Positions 16,866 through 25,431 of a DNA stretch of 60,185 nucleotides are shown piece by piece (within the stretch, counting starts at the first letter, position 1; the number at the start of each line of letters is the position of its first letter). The notes below the pieces were generated by a model. The model searched no databases. It was not told the DNA's origin and saw nothing but the letters and a program-made list of their open reading frames with translations. The position numbers were made by a program, and so were the translations under genes. This DNA is from Pseudomonadota bacterium (GTDB lineage: Bacteria > Pseudomonadota > Alphaproteobacteria > Rhizobiales > Pleomorphomonadaceae), in NCBI GenBank assembly GCA_023436885.1, contig JAEZHI010000008.1, positions 1 through 60,185 of the forward strand. The letters run 5' to 3'.

Positions 16866-17711
16866 TCACATCGCGCCCCGCAGCGCCTCCATCACCGCCC
16901 GCACGGCCGGCGCGTGGCTGAGATCGCGGTGGGTGACCAGCCAGACGTCGCGACGCAGCGGTTCGCGGCCCTCATCGATGGCGATCAGGCCGGGCTGCGT
17001 CTCGGCCATGAAGTCGGGGAGGATGGCGACGCCGCCGCCTTCGGCCGCCGCCACCGTGTGGAGTTCGATGGAGCTGGCGAAGAAGCCGACAGGGCGGCCG
17101 GCGGCGAATTCCCTGAGGCGGCGCGATTGCGGCGTGTCGTCCATCAGGCCGCCGTCATAGGCGATGAACTGCCAGCTCTCCGGCTGGGTCGCCTGGAGAT
17201 AGCTCTCCGTCGCATAGAAATGAAACACCACTTCGCCGATGCGGCTGATGGTCAGATCGCCCTTCTCGGGACGCGATAGACGCACGGCGACATCGGCCTC
17301 GCGGCGGTCGAGCGAGGCCGCCCGCGTTTCGCCAACCACGTGGATCATGAGGTCGGGGTGCTGCTGCCTCAGCCGCACCAGCGGGCCGATCAGCCGCACG
17401 GACGTCAGCGCCGGCGGCGCGCTGACGGTGACGCTGCCGGAAAGGCCGGTGTGCGACGCCGAGGCAAGCCGCGCCGCGCCCAGCGCCTCCTCCTCCATCC
17501 GAAGCGCCACCGCCGCCATGCGCTCGCCATCGGCGGTCAGCGTCACCTTCTTGCCGCGCCGGTCGAGAAGCCGCAGGCCGGTTTCCGCTTCCAGCGCCGC
17601 GAGACGGCGGCTGACCGTGGCATGCTCGACACCCAGCCGCCGCGCCGCCGCCGAAAAGCTGCTCTCGCGCGCCAGCACGGCCAGAAAGCGCAGGTTCTCC
17701 CAGTCGTACAT
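16866..17711 (-). CDS. LysR-family transcriptional regulator
   Basis: A 281-residue regulator. The N-terminal winged HTH is DWENLRFLAVLARESSFSAA followed by ARRLGVEHATVSRRLAALE. The substrate-binding domain fills residues 90-280 (LSGSVTVSAPPALTSVRLIG onward). ATG 17711 is chosen because the HTH begins at once and GGGAAAA lies upstream. It diverges from the quinone oxidoreductase at 17808, and the 96-bp shared region is the likely LysR binding site. A typical arrangement is activation of the divergent gene by a small effector such as a quinone or electrophile. Confidence 0.92.
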   Translation of the reverse strand: MYDWENLRFLAVLARESSFSAAARRLGVEHATVSRRLAALEAETGLRLLDRRGKKVTLTADGERMAAVALRMEEEALGAARLASASHTGLSGSVTVSAPPALTSVRLIGPLVRLRQQHPDLMIHVVGETRAASLDRREADVAVRLSRPEKGDLTISRIGEVVFHFYATESYLQATQPESWQFIAYDGGLMDDTPQSRRLREFAAGRPVGFFASSIELHTVAAAEGGGVAILPDFMAETQPGLIAIDEGREPLRRDVWLVTHRDLSHAPAVRAVMEALRGAM

Positions 17712-17807
17712 GTCAAATTTTTCCCATTCGATGATCGAATATAGGGAATTAATGAACAAGCCAAGTGGTGGCACCCTGCTCCCTCGAAACCGAAAGGAGC
17801 TTTCCCC

Positions 17808-18776
17808 ATGAGTATGCATGTCGTCATCAGGCAGCCGGGCGGGCCGGAAAGCCTGCAAATCGAAACCTTCACCCCAGCCGCGCCCGGCGCGGGCGAGGTG
17901 TTGCTGCGGCAGACCGCCATCGGCGTCAACTTCATCGACGTCTATCACCGCACCGGCTTTTATCCCTTGTCCGGCGGCGTGCCGGGCGTCGAGGCGGCGG
18001 GCGTCGTCGAGGCGGTGGGTGCTGGCGTCGACGACCTGTCACCGGGAGATCGCGTGGTCTATGGCGGTGCGCCGGTGGGCGCCTATGGCGACACGCGGTT
18101 GATCGCCGCCGAGCGGCTCATCCGGCTGCCGGACGACATACCCGACGACGTTGCCGCCGCCACCTTCTTCAAGGCCATGACGGCGTACATGCTCATCACC
18201 CGCGTCTACCCCGTCGGACCGGGCACGCGCATCCTCGTCCACGCGGCGGCCGGCGGCCTCGGGCTGATCCTGACGCGCTGGGCCAAGCACTTGGGCGCCG
18301 AGGTGTTCGCCACCGTGGGCAGCGACGCCAAGGCGGAACTGGCGCGGGCGGCCGGCGCCGACCACGTCATCGCCGGACGCGGCAGCGACTTTCCCGCCTT
18401 CATCGCCGATCTCACGGCCGGCAAGGGCGTCGATTTCGCCGTCGATGGCATCGGCGGCACCACGCTGGAGCGTACCTTCACGACGCTGCGCAAATTCGGC
18501 ACGGTGGCCAGCATCGGCCAAGCGGCCGGCCCGGTGCCCCTCATCGACATCACCGCCCTCGGCGGCAACCGCTCCATCGCCCTCACGCGCCCGAGCGTCA
18601 TGGCCTATGCGGCGGAGACGGATACCTATCGCGCGGCCGGCCGCGCCGTGCTCGACGCCATGGCCTCCGGCATCACCGCCACCATCGGCCAGACCTACGC
18701 GCTGACGGATGCCGCCCAGGCACACGTCGCCCTCGAAGGCGGCAAGACGACGGGCAGCGTGCTGCTGAAGCCATGA
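17808..18776 (+). CDS. NADPH:quinone oxidoreductase, zeta-crystallin type (MDR family)
   Basis: A 322-residue medium-chain dehydrogenase/reductase without zinc ligands. The N-terminal catalytic domain carries GVNFIDVYHRTGFYPLSGG and PGVEAAGVVEAVGAGV. The Rossmann domain carries ILVHAAAGGLGLILTRWAKH, in which AAGGLG binds NADPH. It reduces quinones by one electron, or related carbonyl substrates. ATG 17808 has AAAGGAG upstream. Divergent from a LysR regulator that probably controls it. Confidence 0.92.
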   Translation: MSMHVVIRQPGGPESLQIETFTPAAPGAGEVLLRQTAIGVNFIDVYHRTGFYPLSGGVPGVEAAGVVEAVGAGVDDLSPGDRVVYGGAPVGAYGDTRLIAAERLIRLPDDIPDDVAAATFFKAMTAYMLITRVYPVGPGTRILVHAAAGGLGLILTRWAKHLGAEVFATVGSDAKAELARAAGADHVIAGRGSDFPAFIADLTAGKGVDFAVDGIGGTTLERTFTTLRKFGTVASIGQAAGPVPLIDITALGGNRSIALTRPSVMAYAAETDTYRAAGRAVLDAMASGITATIGQTYALTDAAQAHVALEGGKTTGSVLLKP

Positions 18777-18821
18777 TGACGGAGGGAGGGGAGGCCTATA
18801 TCAACCCCTCGCCCCATTCTG

Positions 18822-18936
18822 CCTGAGGTTCCCGCCTGCGCGGGAATAACAGAGTTATAGATGCGTCCGCCCATAGAGATAGAGATCTGTTTCCTATGTA
18901 TAAATCTGTCATTCCCGCGCAGGCGGGAACCTCAGG
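18822..18936. repeat. REP doublet, variant stem
   Basis: Inverted pair of 31-bp units at 18822-18852 and 18906-18936. The ends (CCTGAGGT, TGACAG-type) match the main REP family, but the stem is TTCCCGCCTGCGCGGGAA instead of the TCCTYGC stem. Compensating changes on both sides keep the hairpin, so the structure appears to be selected. Confidence 0.8.
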
Positions 18937-19054
18937 ACGAGAAGGCGCGGCGCCCCTATCAGGCGCTGTTTTTGACGCCGCACCGCGCGCGCCCATGCCC
19001 CCTGCAGGTGGCGAGAAACGGCAAGCCCGCTCGAAAGCGGGTTTGCTAACCTCG

Positions 19055-19786
19055 TCAATGGATCTGCGAGGCGGCCCGCGGCCCGGATACGACAGCCGTC
19101 AGCTGCCCGTAATCGACCGACGGATCGATCATCTCCTTGTCGAAGTGATTGAAGCCAGCCCTGGCAAGCACATCCAGATACAGCCGGCCGGCGCCTTTGG
19201 CTCTCCACTGCCGCACGGCGGACATCGGCCAGCTCCCGATCATCTTCACATTGGCAAAATGGGCTGACAGCGCCAACTTCAGCTCGTTTCCGGTATACTC
19301 ATGATCGTGGCGCGGATCCCACTTGCTGCCGTCCTGCCGGTTCGGCGTCGTGATGATGGCCGTTCCCTCGCGTGAAAGAACACGCGCAATTTCGCCCACC
19401 ATGCGGTCGGGATTCCCGAGGTGCTCGATGACATCGGCGAGCACCACCACGTCGAAGGACTGGTCTTCGAACTCAAGTCCCTCGCCGGCCGACACCATGA
19501 ACTGCACGTTGTGTATTCCGGCGCATTTTTCGCGGGCAATTCTTACGCCGGCAGTTTCCTGATCGACACCAACGACAGTTGCGCTGGGAAACGACAGGGC
19601 GATGCGAGAGGCCAGATAGCCATCTCCACAGCCTATGTCCAAGATCTTCTTCGCCTCAGGCGGTATCTCCTTGATCAACGTGGAATAGCGCGACACAAGC
19701 GGCGCGTTGTATTTCAAGCGAAGCCAGTTGGTCGCGTTCCAGTGCACGGCACCGTGCCGGTCATATTTATCGAAGTAGGAACCCAT
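19055..19786 (-). CDS. Class I SAM-dependent methyltransferase (UbiE/Methyltransf_11 type)
   Basis: A 243-residue methyltransferase. Motif I is KKILDIGCGDGYLASRIALS near residues 46-65, then VVGVDQETAGVRIAREKC, and the post-motif FDVVVLADVIEHLGNPDRMV. The first 40 residues (YFDKYDRHGAVHWNATNWLR) resemble small-molecule or sugar-linked methyltransferases of surface polysaccharide loci, but no such cluster surrounds it. GGGGGAG precedes ATG 19786. It stands alone. Confidence 0.85.
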   Translation of the reverse strand: MGSYFDKYDRHGAVHWNATNWLRLKYNAPLVSRYSTLIKEIPPEAKKILDIGCGDGYLASRIALSFPSATVVGVDQETAGVRIAREKCAGIHNVQFMVSAGEGLEFEDQSFDVVVLADVIEHLGNPDRMVGEIARVLSREGTAIITTPNRQDGSKWDPRHDHEYTGNELKLALSAHFANVKMIGSWPMSAVRQWRAKGAGRLYLDVLARAGFNHFDKEMIDPSVDYGQLTAVVSGPRAASQIH

Positions 19787-19931
19787 GGCGTCTCCCCCCG
19801 TTAAGGTCGCCCGACGGGAGACAAGACCTCGCCTGTTGATAATGCAATACGGCGAAGGTGTTACTTAGAGTTGCGTATAATCCGTCCCGCCCGAAGCCAA
19901 AGCCACCCGGCCGGCGCCTCTTCGGCGGTCT

Positions 19932-20759
19932 TCACGCGTACCACATCGCCAGCCCCACCACGTCACCGGCCGCCAGCGCACCCGTGTCCGTATCGGCCGC
20001 CCCGATCGTCAGCCCGTAAGCAATCCCGGATGAGAAATACTGGCCGATCACGCCGAGATCGATGTCGAACTCGCGCGACGGTGTCAGCGGAATGGTCACC
20101 ACTGGCGTGTCGGTGCCAACCGTCGGCGCCGACGTCTTGTTGTAGAGCTTGAGATAGCGAACGCTGGTCGCCGCGTTATAGCCGTAGATCTTGTAGAGCC
20201 GGCCTGGCGAAACCTTGGCTACCGTGGCGTTCACCGACGCGGCGGCGGTGACGAGCCGATTGACCAGCGTCAGGCCGCCGTTGGTGCTGGTGGTCTGGCC
20301 GGCGACGGTCACCGCGCCGCTGCCGATCGTGACTGAACCGCCGCTCAGCGCCGGCGCGATGTCCTGCATCATGGCGACGGGGATGGCCCTGACGCTCATC
20401 GTGCCCGAGGTAAAGGCGCTGGCGCGGATGCGGACGGCCAGCGCACCCGGCGCGTAGACTTCATAGGCATTGGCGGCGTTCTGGCCGGTGAGCGTCGTCA
20501 CCGGCGAGCCGCCCGCCGCCGGCAGCGCCGAGATGGCGATCCAGTTGGCAAGGCTCGGCTCGTAGGCTGCCTCAAAAGCCAGCGCGATGCCGGCAAACGT
20601 GCCCCACCATGCGAACACCGCGCCATTGTAGGCGCCCATCGGCACCGCCACCGACTGGCCGTTGGCGGAAATCGCGCCGTTGACCGCGCCCGACTGCGCC
20701 ATGTCCTCGAAGGGCAGCGAGCCGCGCGCCCCCATGTATGTCTCGGCGATGGAAGGCAT
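19932..20759 (-). CDS. Phage-like structural protein, unassigned
   Basis: A 275-residue protein rich in Gly, Ala, Ser and Thr with predicted beta-structure throughout. Stretches such as APGALAVRIRASAFTSGTMS and SVRYLKLYNKTSAPTVGT are of a kind common in tail- or decoration-type proteins of tailed phages. There is no signal peptide. GAGGAG lies upstream of ATG 20759. It has no phage neighbours within 12 kb, so it may be a stray remnant of the prophage at 32.5-43.4 kb or of another one. The assignment rests on composition and style, not on a defined motif. Confidence 0.5.
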   Translation of the reverse strand: MPSIAETYMGARGSLPFEDMAQSGAVNGAISANGQSVAVPMGAYNGAVFAWWGTFAGIALAFEAAYEPSLANWIAISALPAAGGSPVTTLTGQNAANAYEVYAPGALAVRIRASAFTSGTMSVRAIPVAMMQDIAPALSGGSVTIGSGAVTVAGQTTSTNGGLTLVNRLVTAAASVNATVAKVSPGRLYKIYGYNAATSVRYLKLYNKTSAPTVGTDTPVVTIPLTPSREFDIDLGVIGQYFSSGIAYGLTIGAADTDTGALAAGDVVGLAMWYA

Positions 20760-21024
20760 GCTGTCTGTCTCCTCAGGCGGATCAAAGGAAAGGCTGATGG
20801 CGACAAACTAGGCAAAGGCGGTTTCCGGCCTCGCGAGGCGCAAGGGTTCTATCGTCAACGCGGGGCTCTGGCACGCTGCTGCAGTCGCGTGCGGCCTTGG
20901 AGCCGAAACGCCCGGCGCCACAAGGAGATGGTGCGAACGGATCTCGTGACGGCGCCTCCCGAAGCCTCCAGCCGCCGCAAGCTGTGTCACGGTTTGACCG
21001 CGCCAATTACTGGCGTTGCTTTTC

Positions 21025-21059
21025 TGGTCCAACAATTGCTTGGTTAATTTTCACCTAAC
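21025..21059 (+). promoter_or_regulatory. Conserved leader of KTSC gene 1
   Basis: This 35-bp block (starting TGGTCCAACAATTGCTTGG) matches 22357-22391 at 33 of 35 positions and sits 17 bp before the start codon. It contains TTAA-N7-CTAAC, one base from the CtrA box TTAA-N7-TTAAC. Conservation exceeds that of the flanks, so it probably holds the promoter or operator. Confidence 0.45.
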
Positions 21060-21076
21060 AGACGAAGGAGGGAAAG

Positions 21077-21346
21077 ATGTCGACATACCAGCCGCTCATT
21101 TCCAGCGTTCTGTCCGGCTATATCTACGATGAGAAGGGCAGGCAGCTCGAGCTATATCTTCGCAGCGGTCAGACCCGCGTCTTCAATGGCGTGCCGAAGT
21201 CCACGGTTGCTCGTCTGGCCAAGGCAAAGTCCGCCGGCCGCTTCTACATGACGCACATCAGAAGCCGCTATCGCCTGGTGAAGCAGGAGCGCGAGGAAAC
21301 GAGCCTGTCGATTCAGAACACCCTGCCGGCCGGCATGCGTATCTAG
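21077..21346 (+). CDS. KTSC domain protein 1
   Basis: An 89-residue protein made of one KTSC domain. The family core can be read: SSVLSGYIYDEKGRQLELYL, the R-V-F-x-x-V-P turn, then KSAGRFYMTHIRSRYRLV. KTSC domains occur alone or fused to lysyl-tRNA synthetase-like and phage proteins; their role is unsettled. GAAGGAGGG precedes ATG 21077. A second copy about 77% identical lies at 22409, with the same leader. Between them, on the opposite strand, is the BLUF-like gene. Confidence 0.85.
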   Translation: MSTYQPLISSVLSGYIYDEKGRQLELYLRSGQTRVFNGVPKSTVARLAKAKSAGRFYMTHIRSRYRLVKQEREETSLSIQNTLPAGMRI

Positions 21347-21431
21347 AGGACAGAGACGCCCTCGCACTCGCCAGTCGGCCATCTCTGGCTATCGCTCACC
21401 CTCGGTCGCGAGCCGGTTCCCGTGGGCGCCG

Positions 21432-21986
21432 TCAGGCGTTCGCCACCGGCTTGTTGATCGACACCTTGATGGTCTCGGACTGCGCGTTCCGACCGGCTGA
21501 CGAGCCCCCCAGCTGTCCTCCGCCATGCGCTGGCGCGCGTGCCTCGGCCATGCCGGTACGCTGCACGTAGATCGTGTCGAGAGCGCAGAATTCCCGGACG
21601 AAGTCCAGAATGCCGACAGCACTCATGCTCGTTGGATTGATGTCCACGGTGGGTGAATATTTGAGATAGAGCCGTTCGGCATCGACGGTACGACCGGCGT
21701 AGCCGACAGCCCACCCCTCGAAAACGCGCTTGTCGATGGACGACAGGGCCACAACCGTCAGATCCTCGAAACGAGTATCCCCGAAAAGCCTGTGCAGGCG
21801 CTTGGAAACCTGGTCGCGGGCGCCTTCGACGACCTCCATCATGAATTTCTCGTTGAACACAAATCCGCCGGTCAGGCCGGAAGCAGGACTGTATTCGCTG
21901 GCACCTGCCAGGATGCTTTTGATGGTGCTGGCGGACTCACCGATCTTCATCGTGATGCGACCGCATAAGACGAGACGGGACAACAT
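21432..21986 (-). CDS. BLUF-domain protein lacking the photoactive Tyr and Gln
   Basis: A 184-residue single BLUF-domain protein of the short PixD type. The fold markers are LSRLVLCGRI, ASGLTGGFVFNEKFMMEVVE, RFEDLTVVALSSIDKRVFEG and WAVGYAG. The C-terminal helices with LYLKYSPTVDINPTSM match the PixD tail. BLUF domains bind FAD and sense blue light through a Tyr-Gln-flavin hydrogen-bond switch. Aligned by eye with PixD, Tyr8 is Leu7 here, Gln50 is Glu51, and the flavin-contacting Asn is also changed. The Trp of the WSM segment is kept. It is therefore probably not a normal photoreceptor. ATG 21986 has GGAG upstream. Confidence 0.8.
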   Translation of the reverse strand: MLSRLVLCGRITMKIGESASTIKSILAGASEYSPASGLTGGFVFNEKFMMEVVEGARDQVSKRLHRLFGDTRFEDLTVVALSSIDKRVFEGWAVGYAGRTVDAERLYLKYSPTVDINPTSMSAVGILDFVREFCALDTIYVQRTGMAEARAPAHGGGQLGGSSAGRNAQSETIKVSINKPVANA

Positions 21987-22356
21987 GAAATTGCGCTCCG
22001 GCCGTTTGGCTGTCTTTCGACGGAGCCCACTTTGCCCCTCGCCGGCGGACGGCTGGTTAACGAAAATCCCGGTACGATCAAAAATCCGAACGATCTCTGA
22101 GCTATGGGAAATGAACGTTAAGTAGCCTGCAAGAACTAACGATGAGCAGCATCGGCGAGCCACTCCAAACACCCGCCCTGGCGGCAGGCGACATGACACG
22201 CCTTTGTGATCCGGGCGACATGACCATCGCCGAAATCGGAACCCCCGCCGCGACAAGGGGTTAGCGCACCGCATAGCGCCAAGCCACCAATAGAGACGGC
22301 GCGCGGCCATCGGCGTGTCATATCATCGCCTCACCCGAGCCTTATTGTCGCGTCAT

Positions 22357-22391
22357 TGGTCCAACAATTGCTTGGTTAATTGTTACCTAAC
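22357..22391 (+). promoter_or_regulatory. Conserved leader of KTSC gene 2
   Basis: Second copy of the block at 21025-21059, ending 17 bp before the start codon of the second KTSC gene. It carries the same TTAA-N7-CTAAC box. The rest of the 21987-22408 gap holds no gene that I can support. Confidence 0.45.
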
Positions 22392-22408
22392 TGATGATGG
22401 AGCCACAG

Positions 22409-22678
22409 ATGACGACTTACCAACCGCTCGTTTCAAGTGTCCTCTCCGGCTACTTTTACGATGAGAAGACCGAGCTCTTGGAACTATATCTTCGTACCGG
22501 CCAGACGAGGGTCTTCAAAAACGTACCGCAATCCACCGTTAACCGCCTCGCGAAGGCGAAATCGGCCGGCCGTTTCTACATGACCAATATCCGCAGCCGC
22601 TATCGCCTGGTGAGGCAGCCGCGCGAGGAAGCGACCCCGTCGATGCAGAACGCTCTGCCCGCCGGCATGAACATCTGA
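22409..22678 (+). CDS. KTSC domain protein 2
   Basis: An 89-residue paralogue of the protein at 21077, with about 20 substitutions spread along the chain. The core KSAGRFYMTNIRSRYRLV is unchanged except for one residue. ATG 22409 is chosen over an ATG at 22394 because it aligns with the paralogue start and has GGAG upstream. A strong terminator follows. The duplication included the leader, so both copies probably answer to the same regulator. Confidence 0.85.
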   Translation: MTTYQPLVSSVLSGYFYDEKTELLELYLRTGQTRVFKNVPQSTVNRLAKAKSAGRFYMTNIRSRYRLVRQPREEATPSMQNALPAGMNI

Positions 22679-22719
22679 CGCAACCGCGCTTGCCGGACAA
22701 GCGTGGGAGAGGCCGCCCA

Positions 22720-22754
22720 AGCGAGAGAGGCTCGATCGCCTCCCTCGCTTTTTT
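22720..22754 (+). terminator. Rho-independent terminator of KTSC gene 2
   Basis: AGCGAG and CTCGCT arms enclose an inner GGC/GCC stem (22720-22749), followed by TTTTTT. It lies 42 bp after the KTSC stop and between convergent genes. Confidence 0.85.
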
Positions 22755-22762
22755 GTACTGGC

Positions 22763-23377
22763 TTACGAGACGGCTGCCGCAGCTTTCAACGCCTCCAGGA
22801 AGTCGGCGTGATAGCCGGCAATGATCTCGGCAATCGTCACCGGCTTGCCGCCGACAACCTTCACTTCCTTGCCGTTGATGATGTTACGCGCGCCGACCGG
22901 GTCGTCCACGTCGTCCGAGAAATAGCGCGCCAATGTATGAGGGCCGTGACTGTCCCGCCGGAACCAGCCTTCCATCATGCCGAGGAGCATCACCCTGGCC
23001 GCGATGGCAGGATCGAGTGCCTTACCGAGATTGTGTTCGATATCCCAGCCCGCCTTGCGATAGTTGTCCCGGTGCGCCAGCGGAACGTAGCCCCGGCCAT
23101 AATAGGGATAGTAGCCGAGGTTCTTGCGCCGCCACTCCTCGCTCATCCAGAAGGCCTCACGCACCGGCTGCATGGTCGCCGCCGTTTCGTGGAAGCTGGT
23201 CGCCAGCATGTAGGCGAGCCAGCGGAGGTCGCCGACCTCGAATGCCCCCTCGAAATCTTCGAATGCCGCCTCGAAACCGGTCACGATGACCTTCAGCCCC
23301 TCCTGCTCCGCGGGTCGCCCGAGCGTATGGAAATGGACGGTCACATGATCGATCAGCGTCTTGTTGAACAAGGACAA
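22763..23377 (-). CDS. GH19-like lysozyme/endolysin-type protein
   Basis: A 204-residue protein resembling glycoside hydrolase 19-like phage lysozymes, which cleave peptidoglycan. Recognisable parts are LAYMLATSFHETAATMQPVR, with the HET catalytic-Glu region near residue 65, and LGYYPYYGRGYVPLAHRDNY, whose YYGRGY segment is the GH19/lysozyme substrate-binding stretch. There is no signal peptide, as usual for lysins exported by other means. It starts at TTG 23377 with GAGGGGAAGG upstream. It lies downstream of two membrane-anchored unknowns on the same strand, spaced 99 and 80 bp. This resembles a lysis cassette, but no classic holin is identifiable. Confidence 0.75.
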   Translation of the reverse strand: MSLFNKTLIDHVTVHFHTLGRPAEQEGLKVIVTGFEAAFEDFEGAFEVGDLRWLAYMLATSFHETAATMQPVREAFWMSEEWRRKNLGYYPYYGRGYVPLAHRDNYRKAGWDIEHNLGKALDPAIAARVMLLGMMEGWFRRDSHGPHTLARYFSDDVDDPVGARNIINGKEVKVVGGKPVTIAEIIAGYHADFLEALKAAAAVS

Positions 23378-23476
23378 GGCCTTCCCCTCAGTTATCCATG
23401 AAGACCGGAACAGTGCTGCGACGTGATCAAGTCGAAATGTCGCGCCAGCGGCACTTCTTGCTTGAAACGAACGCCG

Positions 23477-24343
23477 CTATTTCTTCTCGGCAAGCCAAAA
23501 TTCCATGATGCCATTTGGCAGCGTCTTGCCAATATTGACTGGCCTGGCGACAAATGGTTGCCCAAATGACTGACCAAGATTTTGGGCAATCTGCTCGGCC
23601 AGCCGCTTGTGCTCAGGAAGGTAGTAGCGAACCTCGTTCTGGCTCGGCGATATCCCGGGCTTCATCCGTTGCACTCCTCGGACCTTGAAACCGAGTGCGC
23701 TCAGCGCGTTGAGCATGCGACTGACCACCACATCATCCGTCCCTATGGGCGCCTGCGGATAGGCGAGAAAGTCGGCGGCCTTGTAGTCGCCGTTGGCCGG
23801 CGCCTGTGTGAAGTCGGGCAGACCGGCCGCAGCGTTGGAGATCTTCAGCTGTGCCGCCTCCGGCGTGCTTCTTCCGGGATCCGAATTGACATCCTGGGCA
23901 GCCGAACTTTTGTTGGACTCAAGTACAGCTTGGCTCAAGTCGTTCAGTAGGTTGTTGAGGGCTACGCTGCCCGTCACCGTTGCCAGCATCTTCAGTTCGA
24001 TGATCGAAGCATTCACCTTGTACTCGTCGTGCAAGCCCATCTCCTTGCCAGACAATTTTCCAAAATAAAGATCCAGGGCAGCACGGTTGTTCTCGATCTG
24101 CTTCTGGCTTTCGAGACGATCGCTCTCAATCTTCTGACTCACGTCCGCAACATAGGTCGTCGTCAAAGTCACCGCCGCGCTGATGATAGCCGTGGAAATC
24201 GTCGCCATCACCGGTAGGACATAACCAGCCCACTTCTTGGCGGATGTTTCCTCAAGCGCAATGCGGCGCTCCTCGATGGCCAACTTGCGCTCCTCGATAG
24301 CTTTCTGCCACTCTTCTGGGGCCGCATCGTCAGGTTTAGGCAT
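23477..24343 (-). CDS. Membrane-anchored coiled-coil protein of unknown function
   Basis: A 288-residue protein. Residues 10-35 are a charged coiled coil (EEWQKAIEERKLAIEERRIA). One membrane segment follows near residues 40-65 (GYVLPVMATISTAIISAAVT), then a second coil (SQKIESDRLESQKQIENNRA). The C-terminal 95 residues form a compact alpha/beta domain (MLNALSALGFKVRGVQRMKP, EVRYYLPEHKRLAEQIAQNL, ending NGIMEFWLAEKK). It resembles LytR_C-like modules seen at the ends of envelope proteins; I read that from style, not from a proven motif. ATG 24343 has AAGG upstream. It lies between a three-TM protein and the GH19-like lysin on the same strand. Confidence 0.65.
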   Translation of the reverse strand: MPKPDDAAPEEWQKAIEERKLAIEERRIALEETSAKKWAGYVLPVMATISTAIISAAVTLTTTYVADVSQKIESDRLESQKQIENNRAALDLYFGKLSGKEMGLHDEYKVNASIIELKMLATVTGSVALNNLLNDLSQAVLESNKSSAAQDVNSDPGRSTPEAAQLKISNAAAGLPDFTQAPANGDYKAADFLAYPQAPIGTDDVVVSRMLNALSALGFKVRGVQRMKPGISPSQNEVRYYLPEHKRLAEQIAQNLGQSFGQPFVARPVNIGKTLPNGIMEFWLAEKK

Positions 24344-24423
24344 TTGGACCAACCTTTCACGAAATTCGCAGTTTCGTAGGGCCAGGCCGCGTCAAGCCGA
24401 CGCGCCCCTCATCGCGGCGGCGT

Positions 24424-25431
24424 CTAAGCATCGTCCTTGTTGGTGGCCTTCGGCTTGGGGCCGGCGGCGCGGATGTTGACGAAGCTGTTGAGCAGGTCGA
24501 ACCAGAACGGCGCGCCGAAGGACACGGCGAGCGCGGTCACGAACCAGCCCAGGACGGCCACCAGCAGATCGTAGTGGGGCGAGGCTGATGTGTTATACCA
24601 ACCGAGACAGAGCACCCCGCCCTGCGATTTGTCTGGCTTTGCGGGGCAAGCATGCCAGCCGATTGGCAGGCTGGCCTCGATCAACCGATCCGCAGCGTCG
24701 AGGACGTTCCGCTGGCTCTGGGTGATCGCGTCTTTCAGATTGTTCTCTTCGGTGCCCCCGGCCGTGCCGACGGACCCAGTCGCCGACGAGTTCGCCTTGG
24801 CGATCGTCTCGGTAGTTTGGGTAGCCGCAGCCACCGCATTCGCCAACGCCGGCTTGTCGGAAAGAAGCGAGCCGACCATGTGCAGCGTATCGACGTTGAA
24901 AGCAACGGCGAGACCAAGGCCGAGGCCGAACAGAAGGATCTGGGTGTTGCGCTTGTAGACGCCGCTCAGGCGATCCATGGCATCGTCGAACCATTTGTCG
25001 ACCAACACCCTGAACGCCTCGACATCCTCCCCGGCAGCCGTCGCGGCGCTGCGCAAGGCCTGCGTCAGCGGATGCTCGGGCGGTAGATCGGCGATCGCCT
25101 GCCTGATGGACGACAGCACCGACCCATCGGCGCCCTTCACAAGCACGTCAATGACCGCATGCGTGAAGTTGCGCGCCGGCACATAGGATGGCTTGGCGAT
25201 CGACGAAAGACCGGAGACGAGGCTGTGATCGTAGACGCGCTGCGCGATTTGCCCGAGCTGCGGGTCGCCCTTGTCCCCGCCAACCAAGGTCAGGATCGCC
25301 TGCTCAAGCCCCTTGGGCCGGTTTTTGAGTATGGCCCCGATCGCCTCGTTGATCGCCGACGCCAGTGAACTCAGCAGGAAATAGGCAAATGACAGCGCGA
25401 TGGCCACGCTCAGGAGAGTCGTCAGCGACAC
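24424..25431 (-). CDS. Three-TM membrane protein of unknown function
   Basis: A 335-residue membrane protein I do not recognise. Membrane segments are at the N-terminus (LLSVAIALSFAYFLLSSLAS), in the middle (TQILLFGLGLGLAVAFNVDT) and near the C-terminus (LLVAVLGWFVTALAVSFGAP). The end (FWFDLLNSFVNIRAAGPKPK) is positively charged. Two soluble loops of about 120 residues separate the segments; the first is helical (RYSLVSGL-type helices around DLPPEHPLTQALRSAATAAG). GTG 25431 is chosen for GGAGG 8 nt upstream, because the first membrane helix begins at once. It heads the three-gene group that ends with the GH19-like lysin. Confidence 0.65.
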   Translation of the reverse strand: MSLTTLLSVAIALSFAYFLLSSLASAINEAIGAILKNRPKGLEQAILTLVGGDKGDPQLGQIAQRVYDHSLVSGLSSIAKPSYVPARNFTHAVIDVLVKGADGSVLSSIRQAIADLPPEHPLTQALRSAATAAGEDVEAFRVLVDKWFDDAMDRLSGVYKRNTQILLFGLGLGLAVAFNVDTLHMVGSLLSDKPALANAVAAATQTTETIAKANSSATGSVGTAGGTEENNLKDAITQSQRNVLDAADRLIEASLPIGWHACPAKPDKSQGGVLCLGWYNTSASPHYDLLVAVLGWFVTALAVSFGAPFWFDLLNSFVNIRAAGPKPKATNKDDA

